Assembly: GCF_009905375.1 (NCBI RefSeq)
Contig: NW_027418084.1
Span: 96,568-160,567, forward strand
Length of the DNA stretch: 64,000 bases
DNA from: Apium graveolens
Lineage: Eukaryota; Streptophyta; Magnoliopsida; Apiales; Apiaceae
Direction of reading: 5' to 3'
Shown here piece by piece: positions 35,317-46,350 of the stretch. Both the position numbers and the translations under genes were made by a program. A model generated the notes under the pieces. That model was not told the origin of the DNA. It saw nothing but the letters and a program-made list of their open reading frames with translations, and did no database searches. Each line of letters begins with the position of its first letter. The first letter of the stretch is position 1.

Positions 35317-36624
35317 GCCTTTTACCGTATTTTATTTCGTATCAAAATCATTTGCAGTCGGCTAAATATATAATTTTTCAGAGAAAAACCTTATATTCAT
35401 ATAATCGTCTGAAAATCAAACCACAAATCGAAGGTCTTATTGATCTCTGTTTTCAAAGCTTGAGTAACCAAAATGAAGGATTTGAGGAGTACTATCAGAT
35501 TCTGAGCTTCGTTTTACTGCAGAAATCAAGGTTATTTTTCTACATTTTTATTTAATTTCGAATTATTTTTATTAAAAATATGAATTTCTGCTCGGATGAT
35601 TATTTGTATGATTTGATGATTGCATGTTGTAGAGCTTGTTTCCTGATGATTTTCATATGTCATACGTCTGATTTGGAGTTCAATAACATGTTCAAAATTG
35701 AGTTTAATTTTCGAATTTTGAAATTAGGGTTTATAACCCGTATGAATGTTTTCAATTGAAATTTGGGACTTTTTGATTTAGGGGTTATTAGTTGTTATTT
35801 TATAGTGGGTTGTGTTCCTTATGATATTTGCAATCGATTGGTATATAGCTCGTTAACGGAGGATTAGTGAATCGAAGGGAGTTGTGTTTTGAAGATTTTC
35901 GATGTTCGCCGGAAACCGGCGATGTTCTTGGCCAATTTCCGGCCAAGTCTGGGGTTATTGATGTGTTTTGATTGCATGTATAGATTCCTGGTGATATGTA
36001 GTTTAATTCTGGAGCTTGTGGTGGTGTGACTGTACCTGGATCGCCTTCTCCGGCGAGACAGGGTATTTTCCGGCGAAGTTCGACGGTGAACTTTGCAAAA
36101 TTGCATTTCAGTCCCTGAGGTTTTGAAAACAAAACAGTTAGGTCCCTGAGGTTTCCAGAACTTGTAAATTTTGGATTCCTGTTTTAAAAATATTCAAAAA
36201 CCATATTCCCTATTTATTTTTATTATAAAAATTCGATTTTAATTTCTGAAAATTCCAAAAAAATATTATTTAATTCCAAAAATTATTTTTAATTCAAAAA
36301 TAAATCTGAATTAAGTAGTTAATTAATTTTAGTTAATTTTTAATTGGTTAATTAGTCAATTAATTCGAAAATTAATTGATTAATTGATTTAATTAATTAT
36401 TAATTGATTTTAATTAATTATTTAATTAGATTTAATTATTTAAAAATGATTTAAAAATTCCGAAAAATAGTTTCGAGCTTTAAAATATTATTTTAAATTG
36501 TTTTCAAGCCTCGATAATTATTATAAAATTATCCCGAACACCGATACCGTTTGGATCAGTTTTTACAAATAAACGTACTGTTTTATATCCGGAATGATCC
36601 AACGGGATACTAATTTTCCGTAAT

Positions 36625-36632
36625 TATAAATA
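36625..36632 (+). promoter_or_regulatory. Putative TATA box, unit 3 of LTR H
   Basis: tataaata in the same context, 1,316 bases after the second. If used, a transcript from here would be about 2.6 kb shorter at the 5' end than one from unit 1. Confidence 0.55.
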
Positions 36633-39397
36633 GCCTTTTACCGTATTTTATTTCGTATCAAAATCATTTGCAGTCGGCTAAATATATAATTTTTCAGAGA
36701 AAAACCTTATATTCATATAATCGTCTGAAAATCAAACCACAAATCGAAGGTCTTATTGATCTCTGTTTTCAAAGCTTGAGTAACCAAAATGAAGGATTTG
36801 AGGAGTACTATCAGATTCTGAGCTTCGTTTTACTGCAGAAATCAAGGTTATTTTTCTACATTTTTATTTAATTTCGAATTATTTTTATTAAAAATATGAA
36901 TTTCTGCTCGGATGATTATTTGTATGATTTGATGATTGCATGTTGTAGAGCTTATTTTCCTGATGATTTTCATATGTCATACGTCTAATTTGGAGTTCAA
37001 TAACATGTTCAAAATTGAGTTTAATTTTCGAATTTTGAAATTAGGGTTTATAACCCGTATGAATGTTTTCAATTGAAATTTGGGACTTTTTGATTTAGGG
37101 GTTATTAGTTGTTGTTTTATAGTGGGTTGTGTTCCTTATGAAGTTTGCAATCGATTGGTATATAGCTCGTTAACGGAGGATTAGTGAATCAAAGGGAGTT
37201 GTGTTTTGAAGATTTACGATGTTCGCCGGAAACCGGCGATGTTCTTGGCCAATTTCTGGCCAAGTCTGGGGTTATTGATGTATTTTGATTGCATGTATAG
37301 ATTCCTGGTGATATGTAGTTTAATTCTGGAGCTTGTGGTGGTGTGACTGTACCTGGATCGCCTTCTCCGGCGAGACAGGGTATTTTCCGGCGAAGTTCGA
37401 CGGTGAACTTTGCAAAATTGCATTTCAGTCCCTGAGGTTTTGAAAACGAAACAGTTAGGTCCCTGAGGTTTCCAGAACTTGTAAATTTTGGATTCCTGTT
37501 TTAAAAATATTCAAAAACCATATTCCCTATTTATTTTTATTATAAAATTTTGATTTTAATTTCTGAAAATTCCAAAAAATTATTATTTTAATTCCAAAAA
37601 TTATTTTTAATTCAAAAATAAATCTGAATTAATTAGTTAATTAATTTCAGTTAATTTTTAATTGGTTAATTAGTCAATTAATTCAAAAATTAATTGATTA
37701 ATTGATTTAATTAATTATTAATTGATTTTAATTAATTATTTAATTATATTTAATTATTTAAAAATGATTTAAAAATTCTGAAAAATAGTTTCGAGCTTTA
37801 AAATATTATTTTAAATTGTTTTCAAGGCTCGATAATTATTATAAAATTGTTTTGAAGCCAGAATTGGCCAGCCGAACCCTGTTTATTACTCCAAAATTGA
37901 TCCAACGATCCGTTTTAATTCCGAAAAATATTTTAAAAATCATTTTAAACATCCGAAAGCATGTTTATGACCCGAGACTTCGTTATAAACGTTATATCAT
38001 TGATTATGTGACGTGTTATGTGCTATATGTGACTTGTTGGTTAACTGTCGGTCTATATATTCGATGTTTACTTGTTTATTGCGTAACTTTCAATCCGTTA
38101 ATCGGATTTGGGTGAAACGAAGGGTAGATAGAAGTAAGTGTCGAATAGAATCGTAAAAGTTGAATATTGATAGATGCTTATGATATGTGAGCAGAAGAGG
38201 CAAGGCGTAGGAAAGGGAAACAGGTAGTCGAGGAGTAAGACAGTCGTGACTGAAAGCGAGTGCAGTATAATAAGCTAGTACCAGGCAAGTGTTCTGAACT
38301 TTCTCGAGATGTTGTATTAATTGATAGTCCTGTTTTATATTACAAGTGCTTTGAAGCACTGAACCCTAAACCCTGATTCCAGTTATTGATCTTGAGCCGT
38401 AAACCTGATTCTTTCTAGAACATTGATTGTTGTATACCCAAATACGAACCTCAATTATACGATACTACTCCACAAATACATATAAACTAAATATCAAATA
38501 CTGAACCAGATTGCTTACACACTCAAACCATTGTATCTTATGCTTTGAAAGGCCAAATCCTTGAAACCTTGAAACATTGTTTCCTTTGCTATCCAATTCT
38601 TTCACTACTTAGCATCCATGCTTTGAAAATGCCATATTGATCCTTATGCAGATTGAAACCATTTTCATTATTGAACGTCCAATGTTGTTAATGATTCTGT
38701 TTATTACTTATTACTGTTTAATCTGTTATTATGTTAGAATTGGATTGTTTTTATAAAATTGTGGACCAGATTCATGGTTAGACCATATAATGGTCAAGTT
38801 AGGCCAATGTGTGCCTTGGATCCAGTAGTTAGAGCAGTGATGTGTGCTTTGCTCGGGGTTAGGGCGTGACTGATCAGCAGCCTAACCTTGGTTTATAAAA
38901 TGAAAATATAATATCCAATTCTAAATCATAATCTATTGTTCACTTGATACCATAACCATTTTCACCTGATGATCATTATTCTCAGTTTTGTCATTGTGAC
39001 TTGCTGAGCTAGTTAGCTCATTTGTGCGATGTTGTTTATGTTCTTTTCCAGTTAAAAAGGAACCGGTTGGTACCGAGGATCCCCAGTCCAGCACGAGAGC
39101 TAGAGGTTCAGGTTGATCGAGTTGAGCTAGTAGGCTTCTTTTGGAATAATCTAAGTTTGTAAAAGGTTGTAATAATGTTGAATACTCAGTTCTGAGTTGG
39201 AATAGTTGGGATTCGAATGTTTGTAATATAAGTAAGTATGTTGGCTTATGTGAATACTTTAACCTGTTGCGGTCCGTGGTAGTTGGTAAGTAGGGTCACT
39301 GCGTATTATTATTATCTTTATTATTGTTATAAGCAGGTTATAAATAGTGTGTGTGGACCCCAAACTTCTAACCCGGGTTTGGAGGGCGCCACAGGTT

Positions 39398-39410
39398 TGG
39401 TATCAGAGCT
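39398..39410 (+). other. Primer binding site of element H (initiator Met tRNA)
   Basis: tggtatcagagct starts four bases after the LTR end. It matches the 3' end of initiator tRNA-Met. Confidence 0.92.
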
Positions 39411-39591
39411 ACAGGTTATAAGTCACTGACACAAGCCTAGGTTGACGGGAATGGGTAGAGGGTTAGGACTGGAAGTAAGGAATAGAAAAATAGAACGTCG
39501 AGAGGTTGAGTGCTACGGTATAACAGGTACTAGTATAATTCGCGTCGTGGTTCGAGATTCTTATATTGCGATATGATTTCAGATAGCAGCG

Positions 39592-40104
39592 ATGGCCGAC
39601 TCTTTCATCCCCGTATAAGCTGATCACTCAGAGCCTTCAGTTGGAGTACCATTATCAGATCTACGTCCTATTGTTCCACCAGCATTGGTTATTCTACCTC
39701 CACCTGTGTTGCAGCCCGTACCATTGCAGGCTATTCCACCCCCAGGCATGAGACCACCTATTGGAGGACCCCCACCTACTGATTCAGGCTTTACTGGTCA
39801 TTTAGTTACAGGAGTACCTTTCTAGTTCTCTTCTTATCATGTCCCATATCATCAGTTTGAGGCTTGCCTTATGGAGCAGCAATTCCTACAGGGTCAGATT
39901 CAGGAGTTACTACATATCATGCATACCAGAGAGGTTGGGAGTGGTGAGAGGCGACTTAGAGAGAGGCTCCAGGTGTTTCGTAGAGCAGCTGATGTGAGGA
40001 TTGTTGAGGCTACACATGAGGACATCACCCCTAATTTTCTAGTGGAGTGGGCTAAGTGGGTTCTAGAGGAGCTTGAGGAGATTGGAGGTCCAGACTTGCC
40101 ATGA
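39592..40104 (+). pseudogene. ORF ahead of gag in element H (171 codons, two stops)
   Basis: The frame starts ATG at 39592 and ends TGA at 40102-40104. It has in-frame TAA at 39616-39618 and TAG at 39823-39825. The first half is rich in P and the second half (about residues 93-170) is basic and probably helical (RRLRERLQVFRRAADVR). It sits in the same place as the ORF ahead of gag in A and B, with similar size and a similar proline-rich then basic layout. I see no residue-level match that proves homology. Function unknown. Confidence 0.6.
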
Positions 40105-40571
40105 GTCAGAGATCCAGAGACAGAGATACTGAGCAGTGTTATTATGGTTGTGGAGTATGTACAGTAGTGTGTAGTATATACCTATAGACTTTTGGGTTGT
40201 ATTTATAGACTAGCTATGCTGACTAGTGAGTAGGTTGTTGTACCCTTTTGCTTTTACTTCCGAAGCGTCTTTACGCTTGTACTACCCAAAACTTTTGATC
40301 TATATATATCAGTACCTTTTCTTTTCCAGCACTGTCATTTACTTTATTGCACATGTTTTACTTTACCTTATTTATTGCACCAGTTATACCCCTGTGATAC
40401 CATGTACCCTGTTTTCCATAACTGTTTATATTCTGTAAAGAAGCATGCAATTTATATAGTTCAACTGTTACAACCGTTTTCAAAAAGAGATATTTATGTT
40501 TTACAAAACTTTTCTTTTATGCAAAGGATTTGATTTAAAAGCTAAATAAGTTGTTTGATTCTTTACAGAAA
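40105..40571 (+). other. Spacer between pre-gag ORF and gag in element H
   Basis: About 470 bases, pyrimidine-rich in places and without an ORF. The equivalent spacers in A and B are about 400 bases. Confidence 0.55.
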
Positions 40572-41137
40572 ATGCCTCCCAGAAGAAATACCCGCACCAA
40601 CACCCAGAATGAAGAAACCAACAACAACAATAATAACCAAGATGATACAAACCAGAATGCAAACCTAGGACCCATAGGCCCAACAATAGCCTAGATTCTC
40701 CAAATCTTGGCCCAACAAACAGTTCACCTGGCACAACAACAACAAAGACAGACCTATCCCCAGGTAACTTTCAAAACTTTTCAGGTAGTAAACCCACCGG
40801 AATTCAAGGGTTCCTTAGAGCCGATTGAAGCAAATGTTTGGTTAAAGGAGATAGAGAAGGCATTTGCCTTAGTAAAAGTAAAGGAAGAACAAAAGATTGA
40901 GTTTGCAAGTTACTATTTGAAGAATGAGGCCACCTATTGGTGGGAGATGGTGAAAACATTGGAAGGTACAGATGTTATTACTTGGGAAAGGTTTAAGGAA
41001 TTGTTTTTAGAAAAGTATTTTCCTCAGTTTGTCCAAGACCAGATGGAGCTGAAGTTTTTAGAATTAAAGCAAGGAAATATGTCGGTGGCAGATTATGAGA
41101 GTAAGTTTGAGGAATTGTCAAGGTATGTGCAGTCGTA
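40572..41137 (+). pseudogene. gag of element H, cut by element B
   Basis: The ATG at 40572 begins MPPRRNTRTN, like MPPRKIGTRAN of A and B. An in-frame TAG at 40692-40694 breaks the N-terminal asparagine-rich part. The gag core follows (PPEFKGSLEPIEANVWLKEIEK, YYLKNEATYWWEMV, VITWERFKELFLEKYFP) and stops at 41138, where the LTR of B begins. The frame then reads a few codons into that LTR, which is not biologically meaningful. Zinc knuckles, protease and pol are beyond the window. Confidence 0.9.
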
Positions 41138-44100
41138 TGTAGTAATAACCCCAAAAATTTTCAACTTTTTGTAACCCTTGTGAATAGTGTTTTTGCTGAA
41201 TGAGAAAACTTTTCATGTCACACTATGTAGGGGTTCTATTATGGATATTCTGAGATTTTATTAGTACTCTATATGGTATATGAGTGTATGTAAAGATCGT
41301 CAGAATCCAATTCCGAACACTTTGGTTTTTCCCGGAAATCCACTAGATACGGAAAGAATTGAGTATAAGGTAGCAGGATAAAAAGGATTTAAATTAAAGG
41401 ATTATAATAGAGGATCATAAAAAGGAATATAATGTATTGAGAAAGGTTAAGGGAACCTAAGTAATAAGATCCCGGGTATGATCCTTCAAACGATAAACGA
41501 GAACGAAAGTTAAGCGAACCGTATAACAGATCAGCGGTCATTAGGCAAACAATTAGGAAGTTAATCAAAGGGATTAGAGAGAGTGATGTCACCCAACCAA
41601 TGAGAGGAGGACAAAGAGGGAAGGATGACATCACAACATGACATAGGCATGACATGGGAAGGAAGGAGATGTGGTGGCTTTTTAACCACACAAAATCAAG
41701 GGCAAATAGGTAATTAACTAAATCAAACACAAAAACAAATCAACCAAGCCAAGCAAATTCATTCTTCATCAAAATCAAAAAGAAACCAAGGCATTGTTCT
41801 TCATGCTCCCGGCTTTTTACTATTCCAAAGGCAAGGAAATTCAAAACTCAAGATCCAAGCCTCCTAAATTGGTGAGTTAATTCCCTAATCATCCTTATGC
41901 TTAGTTAGGGCTATATTATGAGTTTAAGCCATCAATTCCTTCTCAATATTCTTCATTTAATCAAAGAAGAAGACAATGAATAGTGTTTTCAAGTTTTTAA
42001 CTTGAAATTTTTCTTGATTTCCTTGAAGATCCAAGCATTCCTAAGACTTCTCAAAGCTTCTTAAGGCTTCCTAGCTCCTCCCACCACTTCAAGGAAGGTA
42101 TATCATCTCCAAACCCTAGATTCCTATGTATTATAAGATGATTTTGATTAATAGGGTGATATTGTAGCTTGATGTTTTTGATTTAGAGTTTGGGATTGAA
42201 ATGGTATTGAATCGGATTGGTAAATCTTGTTGTTTTGGTTAAAAGAATGTAGTATAGTTAAATTCAAGCTTAGGCATAAGTATGAATGTTAAAATTGAAT
42301 TGGTTGGGGTTTTTATGATGTGATAAGGATGGATGTTGGTTGTATGTTGGATTGAGGTTGAATTGGGTTGGTTTTGAATGGTTTTAAATTGGGAAATCGC
42401 GTAAAAATAGCCGTCGTAACGTCCGATTTCCTTTAGACTGTTTTTGTGCATAACATTAGGACCCGAGAACCCCCTGCTAGATTATGACCATTGCCATGTC
42501 TAGATAGCTCGTGTTACGAGCTTCGTTTTGATATGTAGTTCATTCGATTCCGATGCACGGTTTAGGAGAAACGACCGTTTCAAGTAACGGCGTTTCACGA
42601 ACGAAACTTTTCCCCTCGCCTTACGTTGAAACATAGGTTAAAGACCAAAAATGGTTAATTAATGTATGAAACATTTATGGTAAGTGTGTTAGGCAGTTGG
42701 TAAGACACTCGCGAAGGAATCACCTTAAAACTCGTAAAGGTTAAATTATTAAAAATGGTGGAGCCGAGGGTACCCGAGTGACTTAAGCGAATCAGTAAGC
42801 GCAAAACAAGCATTAGAGTCTAAGTTAGTTAAAGTATAGATTTACAAGTGACTTTGGTTTAATTCCAACTTACTTGTTGTTAATAGGTTACCAAACTCGT
42901 CCCGAGCCTTTTATCACCCCAAGTCGCTCAGACAAGTTTTCTATCCGTTATACTGTTGTTGTGATGTATTTGTGTATATGCATGATCTTGCGTTAAATGC
43001 ATATTTGTTATAGCAGATTCTTGCGATATATTGTAGCATGTTATATGGTACATATGCATGTCTGTTTCATATTCTTTCCATATATATGTCTGTTGGTTCA
43101 GTTGATAATACCCATGCTAGAGGATAGCAATATTTTGCATATACCCTTATTATAAGGACCCAAAAGGTGAAAACATTTTCTAAAACCGGGAGTCGAGGAT
43201 CCCGAGTAGATTTTGTATATATGTATATATATATATTCATATATATATATATGGTTATAGTTTTCAACACTATTAATCGAATAAGGGTTATTCGATAACT
43301 TTATATTATTTATTGAATATTATTTCGAATATTATTCGAGGGCTTATGACTCTTTTATATTATTATTGGATATTACTTGGATATTCATTTGAGGATGTAT
43401 GACTCCTTTATTTTATGAATATTATTTATAATATTCATTCGAGGTATTATGACTCCGCTTATTACTGCAATATATTCTTTATTTTATTAAAGAATAAGGT
43501 GTCAATAATCAAACTTATTTTCGATTATTTAAATAAAGATAGTACTTTCGTATAAGTATATCTTTGGTTATTTAATACTCATTTCAAGTATAAGTCTTAC
43601 AACTTCTACTTCAATTATTTGTATAAAGATTATTCTTTATGGGAATATTATTTAAATAATAATATTCAGACATTTTCTAAATATATTGGGACTGATTTAC
43701 TTCATTAAATCAGCATTACTCCAAACACTCTTTAAAGTGTTTTCGAGTCTTCAAAATGATTTTTAAAAGTTAGAGCGGATCCCTAAACTTATTTTTATAT
43801 TTCAGATCTTCCTTTTTAAGGGGATTTAAATACTCGCTCAAAACCTGAGGGATCCGGCTCTGTGGTGTATTTTATATTCGCAACAAGGTTGCACTTTGGT
43901 AAATGAATTGATTACTTACCCAACGTTCGGGAAGTAAGTCCATCTATTGAGTCGGCATAAGCAACATGGGCTCAGTGGGCGTCCATGATAGTGTAAGTGG
44001 CTTAGTGGGAGTCCATCAAATGCATAAGTGGCTGAGTGGCAGTCCAGCATAAGGTCCTATTGATACCAGGGTGATGACCAGTGGGGAATTCGTCCATCTA

Positions 44101-45012
44101 CTAGTAGAAAAGGTTACTTATTGGTATCTTTGCCTGATCAGCAAGATATCAGGTTTATGCCAAAATTCTTTCCTTTCCAAATTTATTGGATATTGCAATT
44201 CTGTTCATACTTTACATGACAGAGGTTTTCAGGAAACGTATGTATATATATAGGTGTATATATATATCAGGACTTAATGAAGTATATCATAACTTCATTT
44301 CCTTTAATAATATTTCAAAGGTTTAATCTATTCAAATCTTGTCCTGTAGTCTCATCTATGTGGTGAACTGGTAAAAGCTCATTATACTTTGAACAGTGGT
44401 AGTTCAAGTAGCTTTATAAATGATATAAGTGTAGTGAAGTATTTGGTAACTTCATCCCTTATTTTTACTTATATCTAGTAAGTAATTATCTTACGCTTGA
44501 TAAAAGATTCTAGTAAGTATCCATTTAGATACTTATATTATTGTTATCACTATATTATCTTGCGAGCTGTAAGGCTCACTCTTGCTTTATTTCTTCATCA
44601 CACAACAACAGTTAGGAAAGATGGCCAGACTCCAGCAGACCCAGCGCAAGCGCGTGGGAAGCGTCCCGTGTCTTCCCGATGATGTTGTAGCTGCTATAGC
44701 TGCAGAGGTAGATCTATTGTAGATCAGACCATCTACTTTTGAGAATCAATTATGTATAATTATAACTTGTAGCAGATAATGGCAATTAATTGTAAATTAT
44801 CAAGTAATCATTTTGGGTTGTAATAACTTTTAAATTGTGGATTCAAAGACTTGTACTTATTTCAATTTCATCTCTGAGACTATAACGGGTTGTGGTGTGT
44901 GTTAGTGTGGGGTCACAGCATAAGGTTATTTTTATTAATTAAGTGAAGTGATATTGTGGAAAGAAAGACCGTGACGACCCGGATCCCCGACCCCGGATCT
45001 GGGGGTGTTACA
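41138..45012 (+). repeat. 5' LTR of element B (3.9 kb)
   Basis: Starts tgtagtaataacc at 41138, against tgtaataacc in the other LTRs of the family, which suggests a small duplication of 'gta'. Ends gggggtgttaca at 45012. The first 1.8 kb align with 62221-64000. It contains degenerate copies of the 50-55 bp repeat near 43340-43460, and about three copies of a phrase like gtggcttagtgggagtccat near 43970-44055. No genes. Confidence 0.92.
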
Positions 45013-45016
45013 GAAA

Positions 45017-45030
45017 TGGTATCAGAGCTA
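45017..45030 (+). other. Primer binding site of element B (initiator Met tRNA)
   Basis: tggtatcagagcta, four bases after the LTR end, matches initiator tRNA-Met. Confidence 0.93.
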
Positions 45031-45225
45031 AGTGTTATAAACCTCAGAGATGATGCGACGATATAATAATAAACTCACAAAGATAGTAAGAACTCTTGCC
45101 AAGTTCATGGTCGGACTACTTAAAGTAGTGCTGACAGTTAAAAACCCTTACGGGAACCCTTATAAGTATCATGATAGTAACTTAGCTCGTTTATTGTGTA
45201 GGCGCCTGAGATAGAGGACCCTGAG

Positions 45226-45939
45226 ATGTTCGAGCGTGAGCATGATGAGGCACTGCTAGATGTTGAGGATCAGGAGGAGCCTGAGATGGAGGAGGATGAG
45301 GAGGACCCCTCAGAGGAGTCAGAGACGGAGGTCATTGCTATTTCAGATGAGGAGGACCCCTCAGAGGAGTCAGAGACAGAGGTTATTGCTATTCCAGATG
45401 AGGAGGACCCGGATGAGGCCCCAGTAGCTGAGGAGCGTGTTGGACCTATGGTAGTGTATGCTGGTACCCCATTACCCACACTTCCGGTGGTCAGAGCCCC
45501 TACCCCTCCACCACTATCCTGGATTCCCGATGATGACAGCTCAGAGACCCATACTTCCGAGCCTAGGCAGACCAAAGAGGCACCCTCAGCGGCTCCGGAT
45601 TCACCACCTCTTGACCCTGCCCACAGGCAGTCTTCGTTAGCTCATGGATATGTTCAGGATGTTCTGAGGACCCGAGTGGCTGTTGCCGAGGGCCGACTGG
45701 ATGAGGCCAGGAGGGAGTTGGATGCAGAGAGGGCGGGTAGGCGTACCCGAGCTTATGAGACTAGGGCTTCTATACCCCGATCCTTGAGGAGGGAGCTTAC
45801 GGGGATAGAGCTCACATCCCGAGCGAGACTCAGATCTCTCCAGGGGGGCAGGCATGGTAGGATCTCCAGGCGGCAGGCCGACTATATCTTCCGTCGTGCG
45901 ATGGAAAGGGTATGGGAGCTGACCCGCTCCGGTGTATGA
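45226..45939 (+). CDS. Extra ORF between primer site and gag, element B (237 aa, unknown function)
   Basis: The ORF is intact and homologous to 7804-8466 in A. It has the same acidic N-terminus, proline-rich middle and basic, probably coiled-coil C-terminus ending RRAMERVWELTRSGV. It is 17 residues longer because a 51-base unit is tandemly duplicated (gaggacccctcagag at 45301 and 45352). The duplication keeps the frame. I do not know its function; a role as a nucleic-acid-binding or particle accessory protein is inferred only from charge. Being open in two copies whose gag-pol are broken, it may be under weaker decay or may simply have fewer chances for stops. Confidence 0.74.
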   Translation: MFEREHDEALLDVEDQEEPEMEEDEEDPSEESETEVIAISDEEDPSEESETEVIAIPDEEDPDEAPVAEERVGPMVVYAGTPLPTLPVVRAPTPPPLSWIPDDDSSETHTSEPRQTKEAPSAAPDSPPLDPAHRQSSLAHGYVQDVLRTRVAVAEGRLDEARRELDAERAGRRTRAYETRASIPRSLRRELTGIELTSRARLRSLQGGRHGRISRRQADYIFRRAMERVWELTRSGV

Positions 45940-46350
45940 TTCAGGACTGACGATGGAATAGTCTAGTTGTCTAGTTAGCCGAGGCCTTAGTAAGAGCCAA
46001 TTTTTCGGGATAGTTGACTTGTATATAGCATCCCTTTTTCTGACTAGAAAGATAGACTCTTGTGTATCACTTTTGGGACAGATGACTGTAGCACTGTTGT
46101 ACTTTTGACCAGATCAAACTATGTAATTCTCGCATTATGTATATATTTGTTTCGTTTCGGTTCAGTTCCTTAGTGACGAGGTCACTGTTTTTATCATTAT
46201 TATTACTGCACTTCGTATTAGAACTTTCTGAAAATAATAGAATTGCGATATACGTTCTCCCCATTATAAGAGCTGTGCAAGGCACAATGTTGTATATGAT
46301 TGTGACCTAACGTTGGATTTCCCAATAAATTTTTTTTTATTATCAGACTC
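45940..46350 (+). other. Spacer between pre-gag ORF and gag in element B
   Basis: About 410 bases without a gene, homologous to 7401-7803 in A. No regulatory signal could be assigned by eye. Confidence 0.55.

Larger units (their letters stand above)
33890..37848 (+). repeat. Three tandem copies of a 1,317-bp unit in LTR of H
   Basis: The phrase gctcgttaac recurs at 34531, 35848 and 37165, giving periods of exactly 1,317 and 1,317. Units run about 33890-35205, 35206-36521 and 36522-37848. Units 2 and 3 share many bases that differ from unit 1 (for example gcagtcggct against gcagccagct), so one duplicated after the other. Each unit contains a TATA box, a leader-like stretch and the AT-rich phrase with repeated ttaattaa. 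Small ORFs repeat with the unit and are not genes. Confidence 0.93.
33312..39393 (+). repeat. 5' LTR of element H (6.1 kb, internally triplicated)
   Basis: The LTR starts TGTAATATCCGGG and ends GAGGGCGCCACA, five bases before the primer site. It is 6,082 bases, of which about 3.95 kb is a triplicated 1,317-base unit. Subtracting two units gives about 3.4 kb, near the LTR size of A and B. The remaining right part (37850-39393) is unique and holds no gene. No partner LTR is in the window, so the left end rests on the TG start and the sharp break in C. Confidence 0.87.
33312..41137 (+). mobile_element. Element H: Ty3/gypsy element with 6.1 kb LTR, cut by element B
   Basis: A plus-strand element with a 5' LTR (33312-39393), primer site for initiator Met tRNA, an ORF ahead of gag, and gag. 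Gag is broken at 41138 by B; pol and the 3' LTR lie beyond the window. The gag core is clearly related to those of A and B. The lineage is therefore probably the same chromovirus group, but no pol is visible to confirm it. H was inserted in the 5' LTR of C. Confidence 0.88.

Noticed and set aside
34580..37423. Repeated small ORFs (about 67-69 codons) in each unit of the LTR of H
   Set aside because: They recur because the 1,317-bp unit is tandem. They start at non-ATG codons or lie in leader-like AT-rich sequence, and have no recognisable domain.
33890..37848. Tandem units as centromeric satellite
   Set aside because: Only three units, confined to a single LTR and containing a TATA box. It is an internal LTR expansion and not a satellite array.
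41100..41174. Reading the gag ORF of H through to 41174 as a natural C-terminus
   Set aside because: From 41138 the frame runs into the LTR of B, so the last codons are a chance fusion.
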